Assembly (NCBI RefSeq): GCF_000230895.2
Contig: NC_016604.1
Span: 6,262,001-6,326,000 of the forward strand
Direction: 5' to 3'
Length of the DNA: 64,000 nucleotides
Source of the DNA: Mycolicibacterium rhodesiae NBB3
GTDB lineage: Bacteria; Actinomycetota; Actinomycetes; Mycobacteriales; Mycobacteriaceae
In this document: piece after piece, positions 50,799 through 58,333 of the stretch
Numbering within the stretch: position 1 is the stretch's first letter
Layout of the letters: the number at the start of each line of letters is the position of its first letter
Notes under the pieces: model-generated
Database searches by the model: none
What the model was told of the DNA's origin: nothing
The model's input: the letters and a program-made list of their open reading frames with translations, nothing else
Program-made: the position numbers and the translations under genes

Positions 50799-51674
50799 TC
50801 ACCGGTGATCGCGGAGCGCGCCAAAGCGCGGCTGAGCGAGACCGACCCTGACGAGCTGATGAATCACCGCGGTGGGTGTGAACCGCCCGACCGTCCGGAA
50901 AATCCTGGCGTCGATGCCAGCGCCGCGGTGTGCGATCGGTACGCGATCTCGTTCCAGTGTCCTGGCGAGCGATCGCGCGAAGCGGACTGGCGGATTCGCC
51001 ATCTTCACCGCTATGCGGCCACGTCGTTCCATCTTGAGGTGCATCAACCCGTATGGACCGTCGACGTGCTGGAAGACGGGTGTTTCGTCGCCGGTGATCT
51101 CGGTGTCATACGTTCCGGCCATCAATATGGTCACGCCGAGGCCGAACGGTGCCACCTCCCCCGCAAGTGACTCGGCCCACCGTTCCGCGCCGGCCTTCGT
51201 CGCCGAGTAGATGGAGGCCAGCGGCATTCCGCGCACCGCCACCGTGCTCGACACCACCACGATGCGGCCGTGTCCGGCAGCGCGCATCGCGGGCAGAATC
51301 GCATTGGTCAGTGCAGCGGGACCGAAGAGATTGGTCGCGAACAACCGAGTCCACTCGGAGGAAGGAGTCTCTTCGACAAAGCCCGCGCTCGCCACGGCCG
51401 CGTTGTGGACCAGGGCGTCGGGGGCGCCGACCATCTCAAGGATGCTGGTGGCGGCAGCTGAAATCGATTCGGGATCAACGAGATCGAGGTGTACTCCGAG
51501 GAGACGGGGATCGTCGCGGCGCACACCTGTCAACTCACGGATCCGATCGAGCCCGTGATCGACCGATCGCATCGCCCCCACGACGCGCCAGCCTCGACGA
51601 TAGAGCTCAGCGGCAGAAGCAAGACCAAGACCGCGCGAGGCGCCGGTGATCACTACGGTGCGAACATCGGACAT
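50799..51674 (-). CDS. Short-chain dehydrogenase/reductase
   Basis: A 291-residue SDR from the ATG of MSDVRTVVITGASRGLGLAS. Motifs: TGASRGLG cofactor loop, HNAAVAS in place of NNAG, VVSSTVAVRGM, and Tyr-Lys in IYSATKAGA. The C-terminal extension of about 60 residues (RGRIAVKMANPPVRFARSLA and following) resembles retinol-dehydrogenase or 17-beta-HSD-type SDRs acting on hydrophobic alcohols. It is followed by the GntR gene, perhaps its regulator. The 127-base gap upstream contains no clear operator or gene. Confidence 0.88.
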   Translation of the reverse strand: MSDVRTVVITGASRGLGLASAAELYRRGWRVVGAMRSVDHGLDRIRELTGVRRDDPRLLGVHLDLVDPESISAAATSILEMVGAPDALVHNAAVASAGFVEETPSSEWTRLFATNLFGPAALTNAILPAMRAAGHGRIVVVSSTVAVRGMPLASIYSATKAGAERWAESLAGEVAPFGLGVTILMAGTYDTEITGDETPVFQHVDGPYGLMHLKMERRGRIAVKMANPPVRFARSLARTLERDRVPIAHRGAGIDARIFRTVGRFTPTAVIHQLVRVGLAQPRFGALRDHR

Positions 51675-51801
51675 CAAATGCTCGCTGTCGCCTCGGCGGA
51701 TGTGAGGATGGAGTTCGCAGCAGACGAATCCCAGTATTTTGCAATGGTTTTCGCTTGTAGGATGCCCGTGAATTGGCACAAGGTGATCATGGGTGAAGCT
51801 C

Positions 51802-52857
51802 CTACTTGAAGAACGGGCCCGGTTTGCCCGCTTTCTCGAGGTGGCCGTATGGGTCATAGACCTTCACGTTCGGATACGGGTTCTGGTCATAGGCCGGCCG
51901 CGAAAGACCGGCTTCGCGCAGGCCCGCCAACACGGCAAGGGGCGTCGCGAAGGACAAGAGGCCGACGGTGACCGAGATCAACAGCTGGCGAGTCAGCGTC
52001 ACCTTCGGCCGGCCGGCTCGCGCGGGAAGCCACCGTGCGATGCGATTGATCAGCACCAAATCACCGTGCTCGTCGCGGACACACATGACGGCGACCATGC
52101 CGAAGATGATCGAGTCGTAAATGGCCATGATCAGTGGGAAATGGATGTGGCCGACTTGAAGCACGGGCCCTACGGCTTCGGTGTAGAAGAAGATGCCCGC
52201 CCGCATCCACGTGAACTGGATGAGGCCGTTGATCGGGATCGCGACAATGGTCGCGCCGATGAAGACCGCGACCAGTCGATGACGGACGAACCAACTCGAA
52301 CGCCGCATCAATGGGTCGACAAGCCGGTCATGTAATTGGAGGAATCCCAGCCCGTTGAGCAGGTAGTACGCGGCGTATCCACCCAGGAACGCCAGCGCGG
52401 GCTCGAGGTTGGGCGAGATGTTGACGTACGGCCACGACAGTGGGAAGTGCAGCATCCGCGGATCGAAGATCGCAAAGGTCGCCCAGTTGGCGAGCGGGTC
52501 CAGCGCACCGGTGATGAGTCCCGCGAAGGCGATGATGACTGCCCAGTGAACCTTTCGCTGACGCCACGACAGCCAGCTCAGCGCCGCGATCAGCCCGATC
52601 GCCATCGGTATCGAGCTGATGGCGACGGCGAGAGGCCAGTTGTCGAACCCGAGAAACGGCGGGTACGGCGCCGGCCCGGGGTTGGGGTTGGTCCGTTCAG
52701 GGTCACCGTGCAGCCCCGACTGGATGGTCGCTACGGTGACCACCGCGAAGACCAGGTAGGCGATGCCAAACAGTCCCCACCCGATCCGCGCCGGCCACGG
52801 CGAATGGGTGCGGTCCCCGGTGCTTGAATCCGCAGTCGAGTCAATGGTATTCGTCAT
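51802..52857 (-). CDS. AveC-like (spirocyclase family) membrane protein
   Basis: A 351-residue polytopic protein with about seven membrane segments, for example GWGLFGIAYLVFAVVTVAT, AVAISSIPMAIGLIAALSWL and LLISVTVGLLSFATPLAVLA. The core FDPRMLHFPLSWPYVNISPN and GGYAAYYLLNGLGF matches what I recall of the AveC/spirocyclase-type proteins common in mycobacteria. AveC acts in spiroketal formation in avermectin synthesis; a role in catabolism is unknown, perhaps cyclisation or dehydration of a lipophilic substrate. It starts one base after the P450 stop, so both are in one operon under operator site 12. Confidence 0.75.
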   Translation of the reverse strand: MTNTIDSTADSSTGDRTHSPWPARIGWGLFGIAYLVFAVVTVATIQSGLHGDPERTNPNPGPAPYPPFLGFDNWPLAVAISSIPMAIGLIAALSWLSWRQRKVHWAVIIAFAGLITGALDPLANWATFAIFDPRMLHFPLSWPYVNISPNLEPALAFLGGYAAYYLLNGLGFLQLHDRLVDPLMRRSSWFVRHRLVAVFIGATIVAIPINGLIQFTWMRAGIFFYTEAVGPVLQVGHIHFPLIMAIYDSIIFGMVAVMCVRDEHGDLVLINRIARWLPARAGRPKVTLTRQLLISVTVGLLSFATPLAVLAGLREAGLSRPAYDQNPYPNVKVYDPYGHLEKAGKPGPFFK

Positions 52858-52858
52858 C

Positions 52859-54055
52859 TCACACCCTCACCGGAAGGGACGCCCAACCCCTGACGCTTGT
52901 TGTGTGAGCGCGCTTCGCGCGGGTGTAATCCACTTCCCAGTCAGGCCATCGTGTGAGCACCTCTTCCAGTGCGACCTTTGCTTGCACCCTTGCCAGGGCG
53001 GCGCCTAGACAGAAGTGAATGCCGTGCCCGAACGACAGGTGTGCGCCTCTGCGGTGGATGTCGAACGTGTCCGCATCGGGGAACTGGCGCTCGTCGCGGT
53101 TCGCCGAACCGTTGAGCAACAGCATCACCGACCCTTCAGGGACTGTCTGTCCGTAGTGCTCGACGTCGCGAGCGACATACCGCGCTTGCACCGGTGACGG
53201 CGCTTCGAACCGGAGCACCTCCTCGACGGCGTTGGGAATCAGGGAGAAATCGGCTGCCAGCGCGCGTCGCTGATCGGGATGGTCCGAGAGCAACTGACCG
53301 GCGAATCCGATCAACCGCGTCGTGGTTTCGTTGCCGGCACCGACGACAGTGCTTGTATAGGTCAGAACCTCGCCGCGGGTGAGCCGCCGGCGGGTGCCAT
53401 CCGGCTCCTCGAGCTCCGCGTTGACGAGGTCGGTCATCAGATCGTCGGAGGGATGGTCGTAGCGCCAGTCGATGAACTCCTCCAGCATCGACCCCGAATT
53501 GGTCAGCATGTCGGCTGCGACATCCCCAGGACCGTCTTCGGATAGTTCGAGCAACTTGTCGCTTTTCTGCCGTATGGCGACCTGTTTGTCCTCGGGTATG
53601 CCCAGCAGGTATCCGATGGTTCGCATCGGCATCCACGCACCAAGATCAGCGATGAAGTCGAATCGATCGGCGTCGGCCAGCGGTTCCAGTGATCGTCGAC
53701 AGAACTCCCGGGCCAACGGCTCGATGGCGGCCATGCGCCGCGGCGTGAAGACGCCCGATAACAGGCGTCGGTGCAGGTCGTGGATCGGTGGATCCTCGAA
53801 CAAGATGATGCCCGGGGGCACCTCGATGCGGTTGAGCAGCACCTCGATGACCGTGCCCCGACCGGAGCGATAGTCCTGCCAGTTCACCAACTCACGGGCA
53901 ACATCAGAGTGCCTGCTCAGCGCATAGAACCCGTATTTTTCGTTGTGATAAAGCGGCGCTTCGTCACGCAACTGCTTCCATACCGGGTACGGATCGTCGT
54001 CGATCTCGAAGTCGAAAGGGTCGTAGTACGGATCAACCTTCACCCTGTATGTCAC
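52859..54055 (-). CDS. Cytochrome P450
   Basis: A 398-residue P450 from GTG at 54055. The start is marked by YRVKVDPYYDPFDFEIDDDP, and the upstream open frame lies in the promoter and the neighbouring SDR. The I-helix motif is VVGAGNETTTRLIG, and the heme loop is LSFGHGIHFCLGAALAR with Cys349. The GTG sits six bases after TATTCT within an operator palindrome, so translation is probably leaderless. It is co-transcribed with the AveC-like membrane protein, which suggests sequential work on one membrane-partitioned substrate. Confidence 0.9.
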   Translation of the reverse strand: MTYRVKVDPYYDPFDFEIDDDPYPVWKQLRDEAPLYHNEKYGFYALSRHSDVARELVNWQDYRSGRGTVIEVLLNRIEVPPGIILFEDPPIHDLHRRLLSGVFTPRRMAAIEPLAREFCRRSLEPLADADRFDFIADLGAWMPMRTIGYLLGIPEDKQVAIRQKSDKLLELSEDGPGDVAADMLTNSGSMLEEFIDWRYDHPSDDLMTDLVNAELEEPDGTRRRLTRGEVLTYTSTVVGAGNETTTRLIGFAGQLLSDHPDQRRALAADFSLIPNAVEEVLRFEAPSPVQARYVARDVEHYGQTVPEGSVMLLLNGSANRDERQFPDADTFDIHRRGAHLSFGHGIHFCLGAALARVQAKVALEEVLTRWPDWEVDYTRAKRAHTTSVRGWASLPVRV

Positions 54056-54060
54056 GCACC

Positions 54061-54076
54061 GAGAATAGGGGTTATC
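54061..54076. promoter_or_regulatory. Regulon palindrome, site 12, overlapping a -10 element
   Basis: GAGAAT-AGGG-GTTATC (plus strand), 11 of 12 half-site matches. On the minus strand it contains TATTCT (54062-54067), six bases before the P450 GTG, so a bound regulator would cover the -10 region. Confidence 0.6.
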
Positions 54077-54099
54077 GGCTGTCACAACATAATTTTCCG

Positions 54100-54930
54100 C
54101 TACTCGGCCGGCCGCAAACTGTTGCCCTTGATCACCGGCATGTTCGTCCACGTACCACGGTCGTCGCGATACCAGCCGGCGGCAGCCAAGGCGCCACCAT
54201 CGGCGTGGACGACGGTTCCCGAGACCCACGCGGCCAGCGGACTGGCAAGGAACAGCGCGCAACCTGCGATGTCCTCCGGAGTGCCGAAGCGCCCCAGCGG
54301 AATCCACCGCGGCATGTGGTGGCGTTGCGACGGGTGGATCATCCGGTCCAGCGGCACCTGAGCGCTATCGGTGGTCTCTGGCGCGATCGCGTTGACGCGA
54401 ATGCCTTCCGGCCCCAATTCCAGGGCCAAGCTCATGGTGAAACCGGTGATCGCGGCCTTGAACGCGCCGTAGACCGCGAAGTGTGGGATACCGCGAAACC
54501 CCTCGATCGAGGAGATGTTCGTGATGCTCGCGCCACCGCCCGCGGCTCGCAGCAGCGGTAGCACAGCCCGCGTCACTGAGAAGATGTGCTTGAGGTTCAC
54601 GCGGTAGATGTCGTCGATCTGGTCGTCGGTCAGTTCCTCGAACCGCGTCGGACGCGTCACGAAATGCCCGACGTTGTTGATCAGCACGTCGAGACGCCCG
54701 AATCGTTCACCAATTGTTGTTGCGAGTGCTGACACGTCGACGGCGTCGGTCGCATCGCCGTGTATCACCGCAACGTCGACGCCCGCAGTCCGCAGTTCGT
54801 CGGCTCGGGTCTCGTCGATCTCGAGCGCAATCACTCTAGCGCCCTGTTCTGCGAACGCCGATACGGTCGCTCGCCCTATTCCCGCGCCACCGCCGGTGAC
54901 GAGAACAACCTTGCCGTTGAAGTCCAACAT
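54100..54930 (-). CDS. Short-chain dehydrogenase/reductase
   Basis: A 276-residue SDR from the ATG that follows GGAGGTGGAC. Cofactor motif TGGGAGIGRATVSAFAEQG, NNVGHF, ISSIEGFRGIPH and Tyr-Lys in VYGAFKAAI. The C-terminal block is SGTVVHADGGALAAAGW, with His-Ala-Asp-Gly-Gly instead of VDGG. Probably an NAD-dependent dehydrogenase of a cyclic or acyl-CoA alcohol. Divergent from a four-gene operon, with a perfect operator palindrome in the gap. Confidence 0.9.
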   Translation of the reverse strand: MLDFNGKVVLVTGGGAGIGRATVSAFAEQGARVIALEIDETRADELRTAGVDVAVIHGDATDAVDVSALATTIGERFGRLDVLINNVGHFVTRPTRFEELTDDQIDDIYRVNLKHIFSVTRAVLPLLRAAGGGASITNISSIEGFRGIPHFAVYGAFKAAITGFTMSLALELGPEGIRVNAIAPETTDSAQVPLDRMIHPSQRHHMPRWIPLGRFGTPEDIAGCALFLASPLAAWVSGTVVHADGGALAAAGWYRDDRGTWTNMPVIKGNSLRPAE

Positions 54931-54944
54931 GTCCACCTCCACTA

Positions 54945-54960
54945 GAGAACCATCATTCTC
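54945..54960. promoter_or_regulatory. Regulon palindrome, site 13 (perfect)
   Basis: GAGAAC-CATC-ATTCTC matches the consensus fully. It lies between divergent genes and ends two bases before a possible leaderless ATG at 54963. Its right half also forms an inverted repeat with the following GAGAAT (54968-54973). Confidence 0.65.
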
Positions 54961-54980
54961 ACATGCGAGAATCAGCAATC

Positions 54981-55622
54981 ATGGGCGCTACCGAGCTTCG
55001 AAGCTTCGTCTTCGCGGTCGAGTTCGCAGTAGGCGATGCCGGACGTGTGTGGCCAGTTCTCAGTCATCACGAGGGAAACTTGCGGAACCTCGGCGCGCAT
55101 TATGCGTTCATCTATGAGTCGGTCGTCGAGGCAGGACGGGTGCTGGTGGTCATCGGCGTTCGCACCCGGCAACCCCTGCTGGATCTCCTTCGCTCACCGC
55201 AACTCTTCGAATGGTTCGACGCGGTTGGTCTCGACGACCTCCCCGCCGTATTCGCCGGCGAGGCTGTCGAACGCTTCGACATCGGCGAGGCGCCCGCGCC
55301 GGGCACCGAAATCGTCGTCGCCGCCGTCACCCCGGTCGCCGACGTCGACGATTTCATGGCCCGGGTGCGCGAATCGCTCCCCCAGTTCGCCCGCGCCGGG
55401 ATCTCCAGGACCCTCGTCTACCGCGCGTTCGACACCGCAGGTGAGGTGATGTTCCTGCAGCAGCTGGCGAGTGCGGAGAAGGCGCTCGTATGGGTCGATC
55501 GCTCGGAGATCGCGGCGTCCTGGCTTACTGCCGCCGGTGTGGGGGCCTATCCGCCCGTATTCGTGGGACGGTTCGTGAACGCGATGCGTCTCGCCGAGAC
55601 CAGCGGAACGGACCTGCACTGA
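54981..55622 (+). CDS. Unknown protein, apparently a tandem duplication of an ABM-like fold
   Basis: A 213-residue protein (219 if an ATG at 54963 is used). It reads as two similar halves. Each begins with a strand (SFVFAVEFAVGDAGRVWPVL; EIVVAAVTPVADVDDFMARV), continues with a helix and central strands, and ends in a matching segment (LPAVFAGEAVERFDI; YPPVFVGRFVNAMRL). This resembles a fused pair of dimeric alpha-beta barrel (ABM/EthD-like) modules, a fold used by small monooxygenases and cyclases. That is inference from pattern. It is first in an operon with a BFD ferredoxin and two SDRs under operator site 13. Confidence 0.65.
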   Translation: MGATELRSFVFAVEFAVGDAGRVWPVLSHHEGNLRNLGAHYAFIYESVVEAGRVLVVIGVRTRQPLLDLLRSPQLFEWFDAVGLDDLPAVFAGEAVERFDIGEAPAPGTEIVVAAVTPVADVDDFMARVRESLPQFARAGISRTLVYRAFDTAGEVMFLQQLASAEKALVWVDRSEIAASWLTAAGVGAYPPVFVGRFVNAMRLAETSGTDLH

Positions 55623-55816
55623 TGTATGTCTGTTTGTGTCAGGGTGTCACCAACGAAACGGTGTCGGCCGCGATCGTCGCAGGCGCGAGCACCCCGAAGC
55701 AGGTGTCCGCGGCGTGCGGGGCAGGATCGGAATGTGGCAGGTGCTGCCGCACCATCAGGTCGATCATCGATTCCGTCTCGACAACAACGGAATCAGGCAG
55801 GGGACGCAGGGTATGA
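55622..55816 (+). CDS. BFD-like [2Fe-2S] protein
   Basis: A 64-residue protein with Cys4, Cys6, Cys38 and Cys41 spaced as in bacterioferritin-associated ferredoxin (MYVCLCQGVT and SECGRCC); Cys32 and Cys42 are extra. BFD-like domains carry a [2Fe-2S] cluster and transfer electrons. Its place in a catabolic operon rather than beside bacterioferritin suggests a redox partner for a P450 or oxygenase here, or for the preceding unknown protein. The ATG overlaps the previous stop (TGATG), and its stop overlaps the SDR start (ATGA). Confidence 0.88.
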   Translation: MYVCLCQGVTNETVSAAIVAGASTPKQVSAACGAGSECGRCCRTIRSIIDSVSTTTESGRGRRV

Positions 55817-56574
55817 CAGATCCGCACTCCGACATCGCGGGAATACGGATGCTCATCGTCGGTGCATCGTCCGGCATCGGACAAGCCCTGGCGCTGGCCG
55901 CCCATGCTCGGGGGGTCAAAGTCGCCCTTGCGGCGCGGCGGGTGAGCATCCTGACCACGCTGGCCGAACAGCTCGACGGCTCCGCACACGAGCTCGACGT
56001 GTCTGATCCGCAGGCCATCGAACGCGTCGTCGGCGAGGTCGCGGCGCTCTTCGGCGGTCTCGACGCGGTCGTGTTCACCAGCGCCTCTGCGCCCTTCGCG
56101 TTGATCGAGGACACCGACGTCACCACTTGGATGCACACCTATGCCGTCAACGCTGTGGGCGCCTCTCATCTGTTGCGCGCAGCCGTGCCGCACCTCGCCG
56201 ACGACGCAGTCGCACTCATCGCATCGAGCCACGACGTAGGCCGGCCGCGCGCCGGCGTCGCCGCGTATCACGCGAGCAAGGCCGCTCTCGACGAGATCCT
56301 GAGGTCATGGCGTGCCGAGCATCCGGAACTGCCCGTCATCCGGGTGAGCGTCGGCCCGACGGAGGGTACCGAGATCCTGCGCGGTGCTGACCGCGATCTG
56401 CTGGCGGACCTGTACCGGACATGGGCCCAGGAGGGTCAGATTCCCGCCGAGATGTCTGCGGTCGACGATGTCGCGAACGCCCTGCTGTCCTTCATTGCCG
56501 TCGCGCGGGCTAACCCGACGGTCGTCAGCGATATCGTGCATCTCGCGCCGCGCGCTCGCGCCAAGAAGAGCTGA
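55813..56574 (+). CDS. Short-chain dehydrogenase/reductase
   Basis: A 253-residue SDR from the ATG of MTDPHSDIAGIRMLIVGASS. Cofactor motif VGASSGIGQALALAAHARG, TSASAP in place of NNAG, LIASSHDVGRPRAGV and Tyr-Lys in AAYHASKAAL. The C-terminus (TVVSDIVHLAPRARAKKS) lacks the VDGG block, as in some epimerase-like SDRs. Coupled to the BFD-like gene by a 4-base overlap and followed after 12 bases by another SDR. Confidence 0.87.
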   Translation: MTDPHSDIAGIRMLIVGASSGIGQALALAAHARGVKVALAARRVSILTTLAEQLDGSAHELDVSDPQAIERVVGEVAALFGGLDAVVFTSASAPFALIEDTDVTTWMHTYAVNAVGASHLLRAAVPHLADDAVALIASSHDVGRPRAGVAAYHASKAALDEILRSWRAEHPELPVIRVSVGPTEGTEILRGADRDLLADLYRTWAQEGQIPAEMSAVDDVANALLSFIAVARANPTVVSDIVHLAPRARAKKS

Positions 56575-56586
56575 GGAGTACACACC

Positions 56587-57390
56587 ATGGATCTGGGCTT
56601 TGCGGGCGCCAAAGCTGTCGTCACCGGGGGCAGTAAGGGCATGGGACTGGCGATTGCCGAAACCCTTGGCGCCGAGGGTGCATCGGTCGCGATCATGGCG
56701 CGGGGACAGCAGGCCCTGGAGTCGGCGGCTGAGAGCGTTCGAAGCGCAGGCGCTCCAGAGGTCCTCACCCTGAGTGTCGATATGGCCGACGCCGAATCGA
56801 TCGCGGCCGGGTATGCCGCGGTGAGTGATGCGTGGGGCCAGCTCAATGTTCTGGTGCACACGATCGGCCCGAGTGCCGGCCTGTTCGAGGAACTCGACGA
56901 CGACGACTGGCACGCCGCATTCGACCTGGGCACGATGTCCGCAGTCCGTTCGGTGCGCGCGGCGCTGCCCATGCTCCGCGCCGCCGAGTGGGCTCGCATC
57001 GTCACGCTGTCCGCGCACTCGATCCAACGCCAGAGCGCACGCCTGGTGGCCTATACCGCGACGAAAGCCGCGCTGTCGAGCCTCACCAAGAATCTCTCGA
57101 AGAGCCTCGGTCCCGAGGGCATCCTCGTGAACTGCGTGTGTCCGGGGACGATCGTGACCGCCAGCTTCACCGAAATCCTCAAGGACACGCTGGCCGCCGA
57201 CGGCCTGGACTCCTCAGATCCACACGACGTGATGAAGTGGGTGGAGCAGACCTACGGGCATCCGTGTGACATCGGCCGTGCCGGGCTGCCCGAGGAAATC
57301 GCCTCTGCAACAGCGTATCTCGCGTCCCGTCGGAACGGTTACGTCACCGGTGCAACCGTGAACGTCGACGGAGGGTCGGACTTCATTTGA
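56587..57390 (+). CDS. Short-chain dehydrogenase/reductase
   Basis: A 267-residue SDR after GAGGAG. It has TGGSKGMGLAIAETLGAEG, HTIGPSAG in place of NNAG, LSAHSIQRQSARLV and Tyr-Lys in AYTATKAALSS. The end is VTGATVNVDGGSDFI. The long loop before the C-terminus (TASFTEILKDTLAADGLDSS) is typical of ketoreductase-like SDRs in CoA pathways. Last gene of the operon starting at 54981; convergent with the next SDR, ten bases away. Confidence 0.88.
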   Translation: MDLGFAGAKAVVTGGSKGMGLAIAETLGAEGASVAIMARGQQALESAAESVRSAGAPEVLTLSVDMADAESIAAGYAAVSDAWGQLNVLVHTIGPSAGLFEELDDDDWHAAFDLGTMSAVRSVRAALPMLRAAEWARIVTLSAHSIQRQSARLVAYTATKAALSSLTKNLSKSLGPEGILVNCVCPGTIVTASFTEILKDTLAADGLDSSDPHDVMKWVEQTYGHPCDIGRAGLPEEIASATAYLASRRNGYVTGATVNVDGGSDFI

Positions 57391-57399
57391 ACGGCGGGC

Positions 57400-58242
57400 T
57401 CAGCCGTTCTTGGACATCTCGCCTGCCGCGGTGTCCGCCCATTTCGCTTCATGACGGCCCATGGTCATCGCGCCGTTCCACCCGCCGTCGGTCCACAGCA
57501 CCTCACCGCCTACATAGCTCAGTCGTGGACTGCCCAGACAAACGAGCGGCCAGGCCTGTTCCTCCGGTGTGGAGTAGCGTCCGACCGGCCCGATCGCCTG
57601 ATCGACCGTCTCCTTGCCCATCAGGTCCTGAAACGCGGGCATCATCGCCGTCTCAGTGGGTCCCGGGTTGATGGCATTGATCCGAATCCCTTTTCGACCC
57701 AGCTCCGGATACCACCACCCCACCCAGGCATCGATGATGTACTTCGAATAGGCATAGCCGCTCCACGACCACTTCTTCTCGTTGGCGGTGAGCCATTCGA
57801 CCGCGGCATCGAAGCCGTCGGTCTCCAGAAGCTCCGTGATCACCTTGATATGGTCCTGCCAGCCGATCGCGGCCGACGAGGAGATCACGCTGATCGACGA
57901 GCCGTCAGCCATCTTCGGCACCAGCTGCTCGGCCAGATGCCGTGCACCGACGAAGTTCACCAAAATCGTGTCCCACTCGCTGAACGGCGGGCCGGGAAGT
58001 CCTGCGCAGCTGAACAAGCCGTCGACCGGACCGTCGATCGATGCGGCGACGGTTTCGATGTTCGCGCGATCGCGCAGGTCGATCGTCAAGGCGCGGTCCA
58101 CATCAACGGTGGTCGGATTGATGTCGAGCGCAGTCACGCGGGCGCCCAGGTCGACGAGAATCTGCGCCGCCGCCTGACCCATTCCCGACGCCGCTCCTGT
58201 CACGACGACCGATTTGCCCTTGTAACCGAGCACGTCTTCCAT
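57400..58242 (-). CDS. Short-chain dehydrogenase, 3-alpha-HSD/coniferyl alcohol dehydrogenase-like
   Basis: A 280-residue SDR from the ATG of MEDVLGYKGKSVVVTGAASG. It has GMGQAAAQILVDLGARVTAL and FSCAGLPG, which replaces NNAG. A long insertion before the active site (ELLETDGFDAAVEWLTANEK) precedes Tyr-Lys in SGYAYSKYIIDAW. This insertion and the FSCAG motif are typical of the 3-alpha-hydroxysteroid dehydrogenase/coniferyl alcohol dehydrogenase group. The C-terminal GGEVLWTDGGWNGAMTMGR fits too. Divergent from a DapB-like gene with an operator in between. Confidence 0.88.
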   Translation of the reverse strand: MEDVLGYKGKSVVVTGAASGMGQAAAQILVDLGARVTALDINPTTVDVDRALTIDLRDRANIETVAASIDGPVDGLFSCAGLPGPPFSEWDTILVNFVGARHLAEQLVPKMADGSSISVISSSAAIGWQDHIKVITELLETDGFDAAVEWLTANEKKWSWSGYAYSKYIIDAWVGWWYPELGRKGIRINAINPGPTETAMMPAFQDLMGKETVDQAIGPVGRYSTPEEQAWPLVCLGSPRLSYVGGEVLWTDGGWNGAMTMGRHEAKWADTAAGEMSKNG

Positions 58243-58268
58243 ATCGAGAACCTCACTTCGCGAATAGT

Positions 58269-58284
58269 GAGAACAAACATTATC
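58269..58284. promoter_or_regulatory. Regulon palindrome, site 14
   Basis: GAGAAC-AAAC-ATTATC, 11 of 12 half-site matches, between a divergent SDR and DapB-like reductase. It is the last clear copy going rightwards. Confidence 0.6.
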
Positions 58285-58333
58285 ACCATCGATACTGTGA
58301 AACTCTGCGCCTGGACTGAAGGGAGCGCTGAAG

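Noticed and set aside
6669..58284. The island palindrome being the cholesterol regulator motif (KstR or KstR2)
   Set aside because: KstR sites have AAC-N2-GTT and KstR2 sites CAAG-N2-CTTG cores; the spacing and sequence here do not match.
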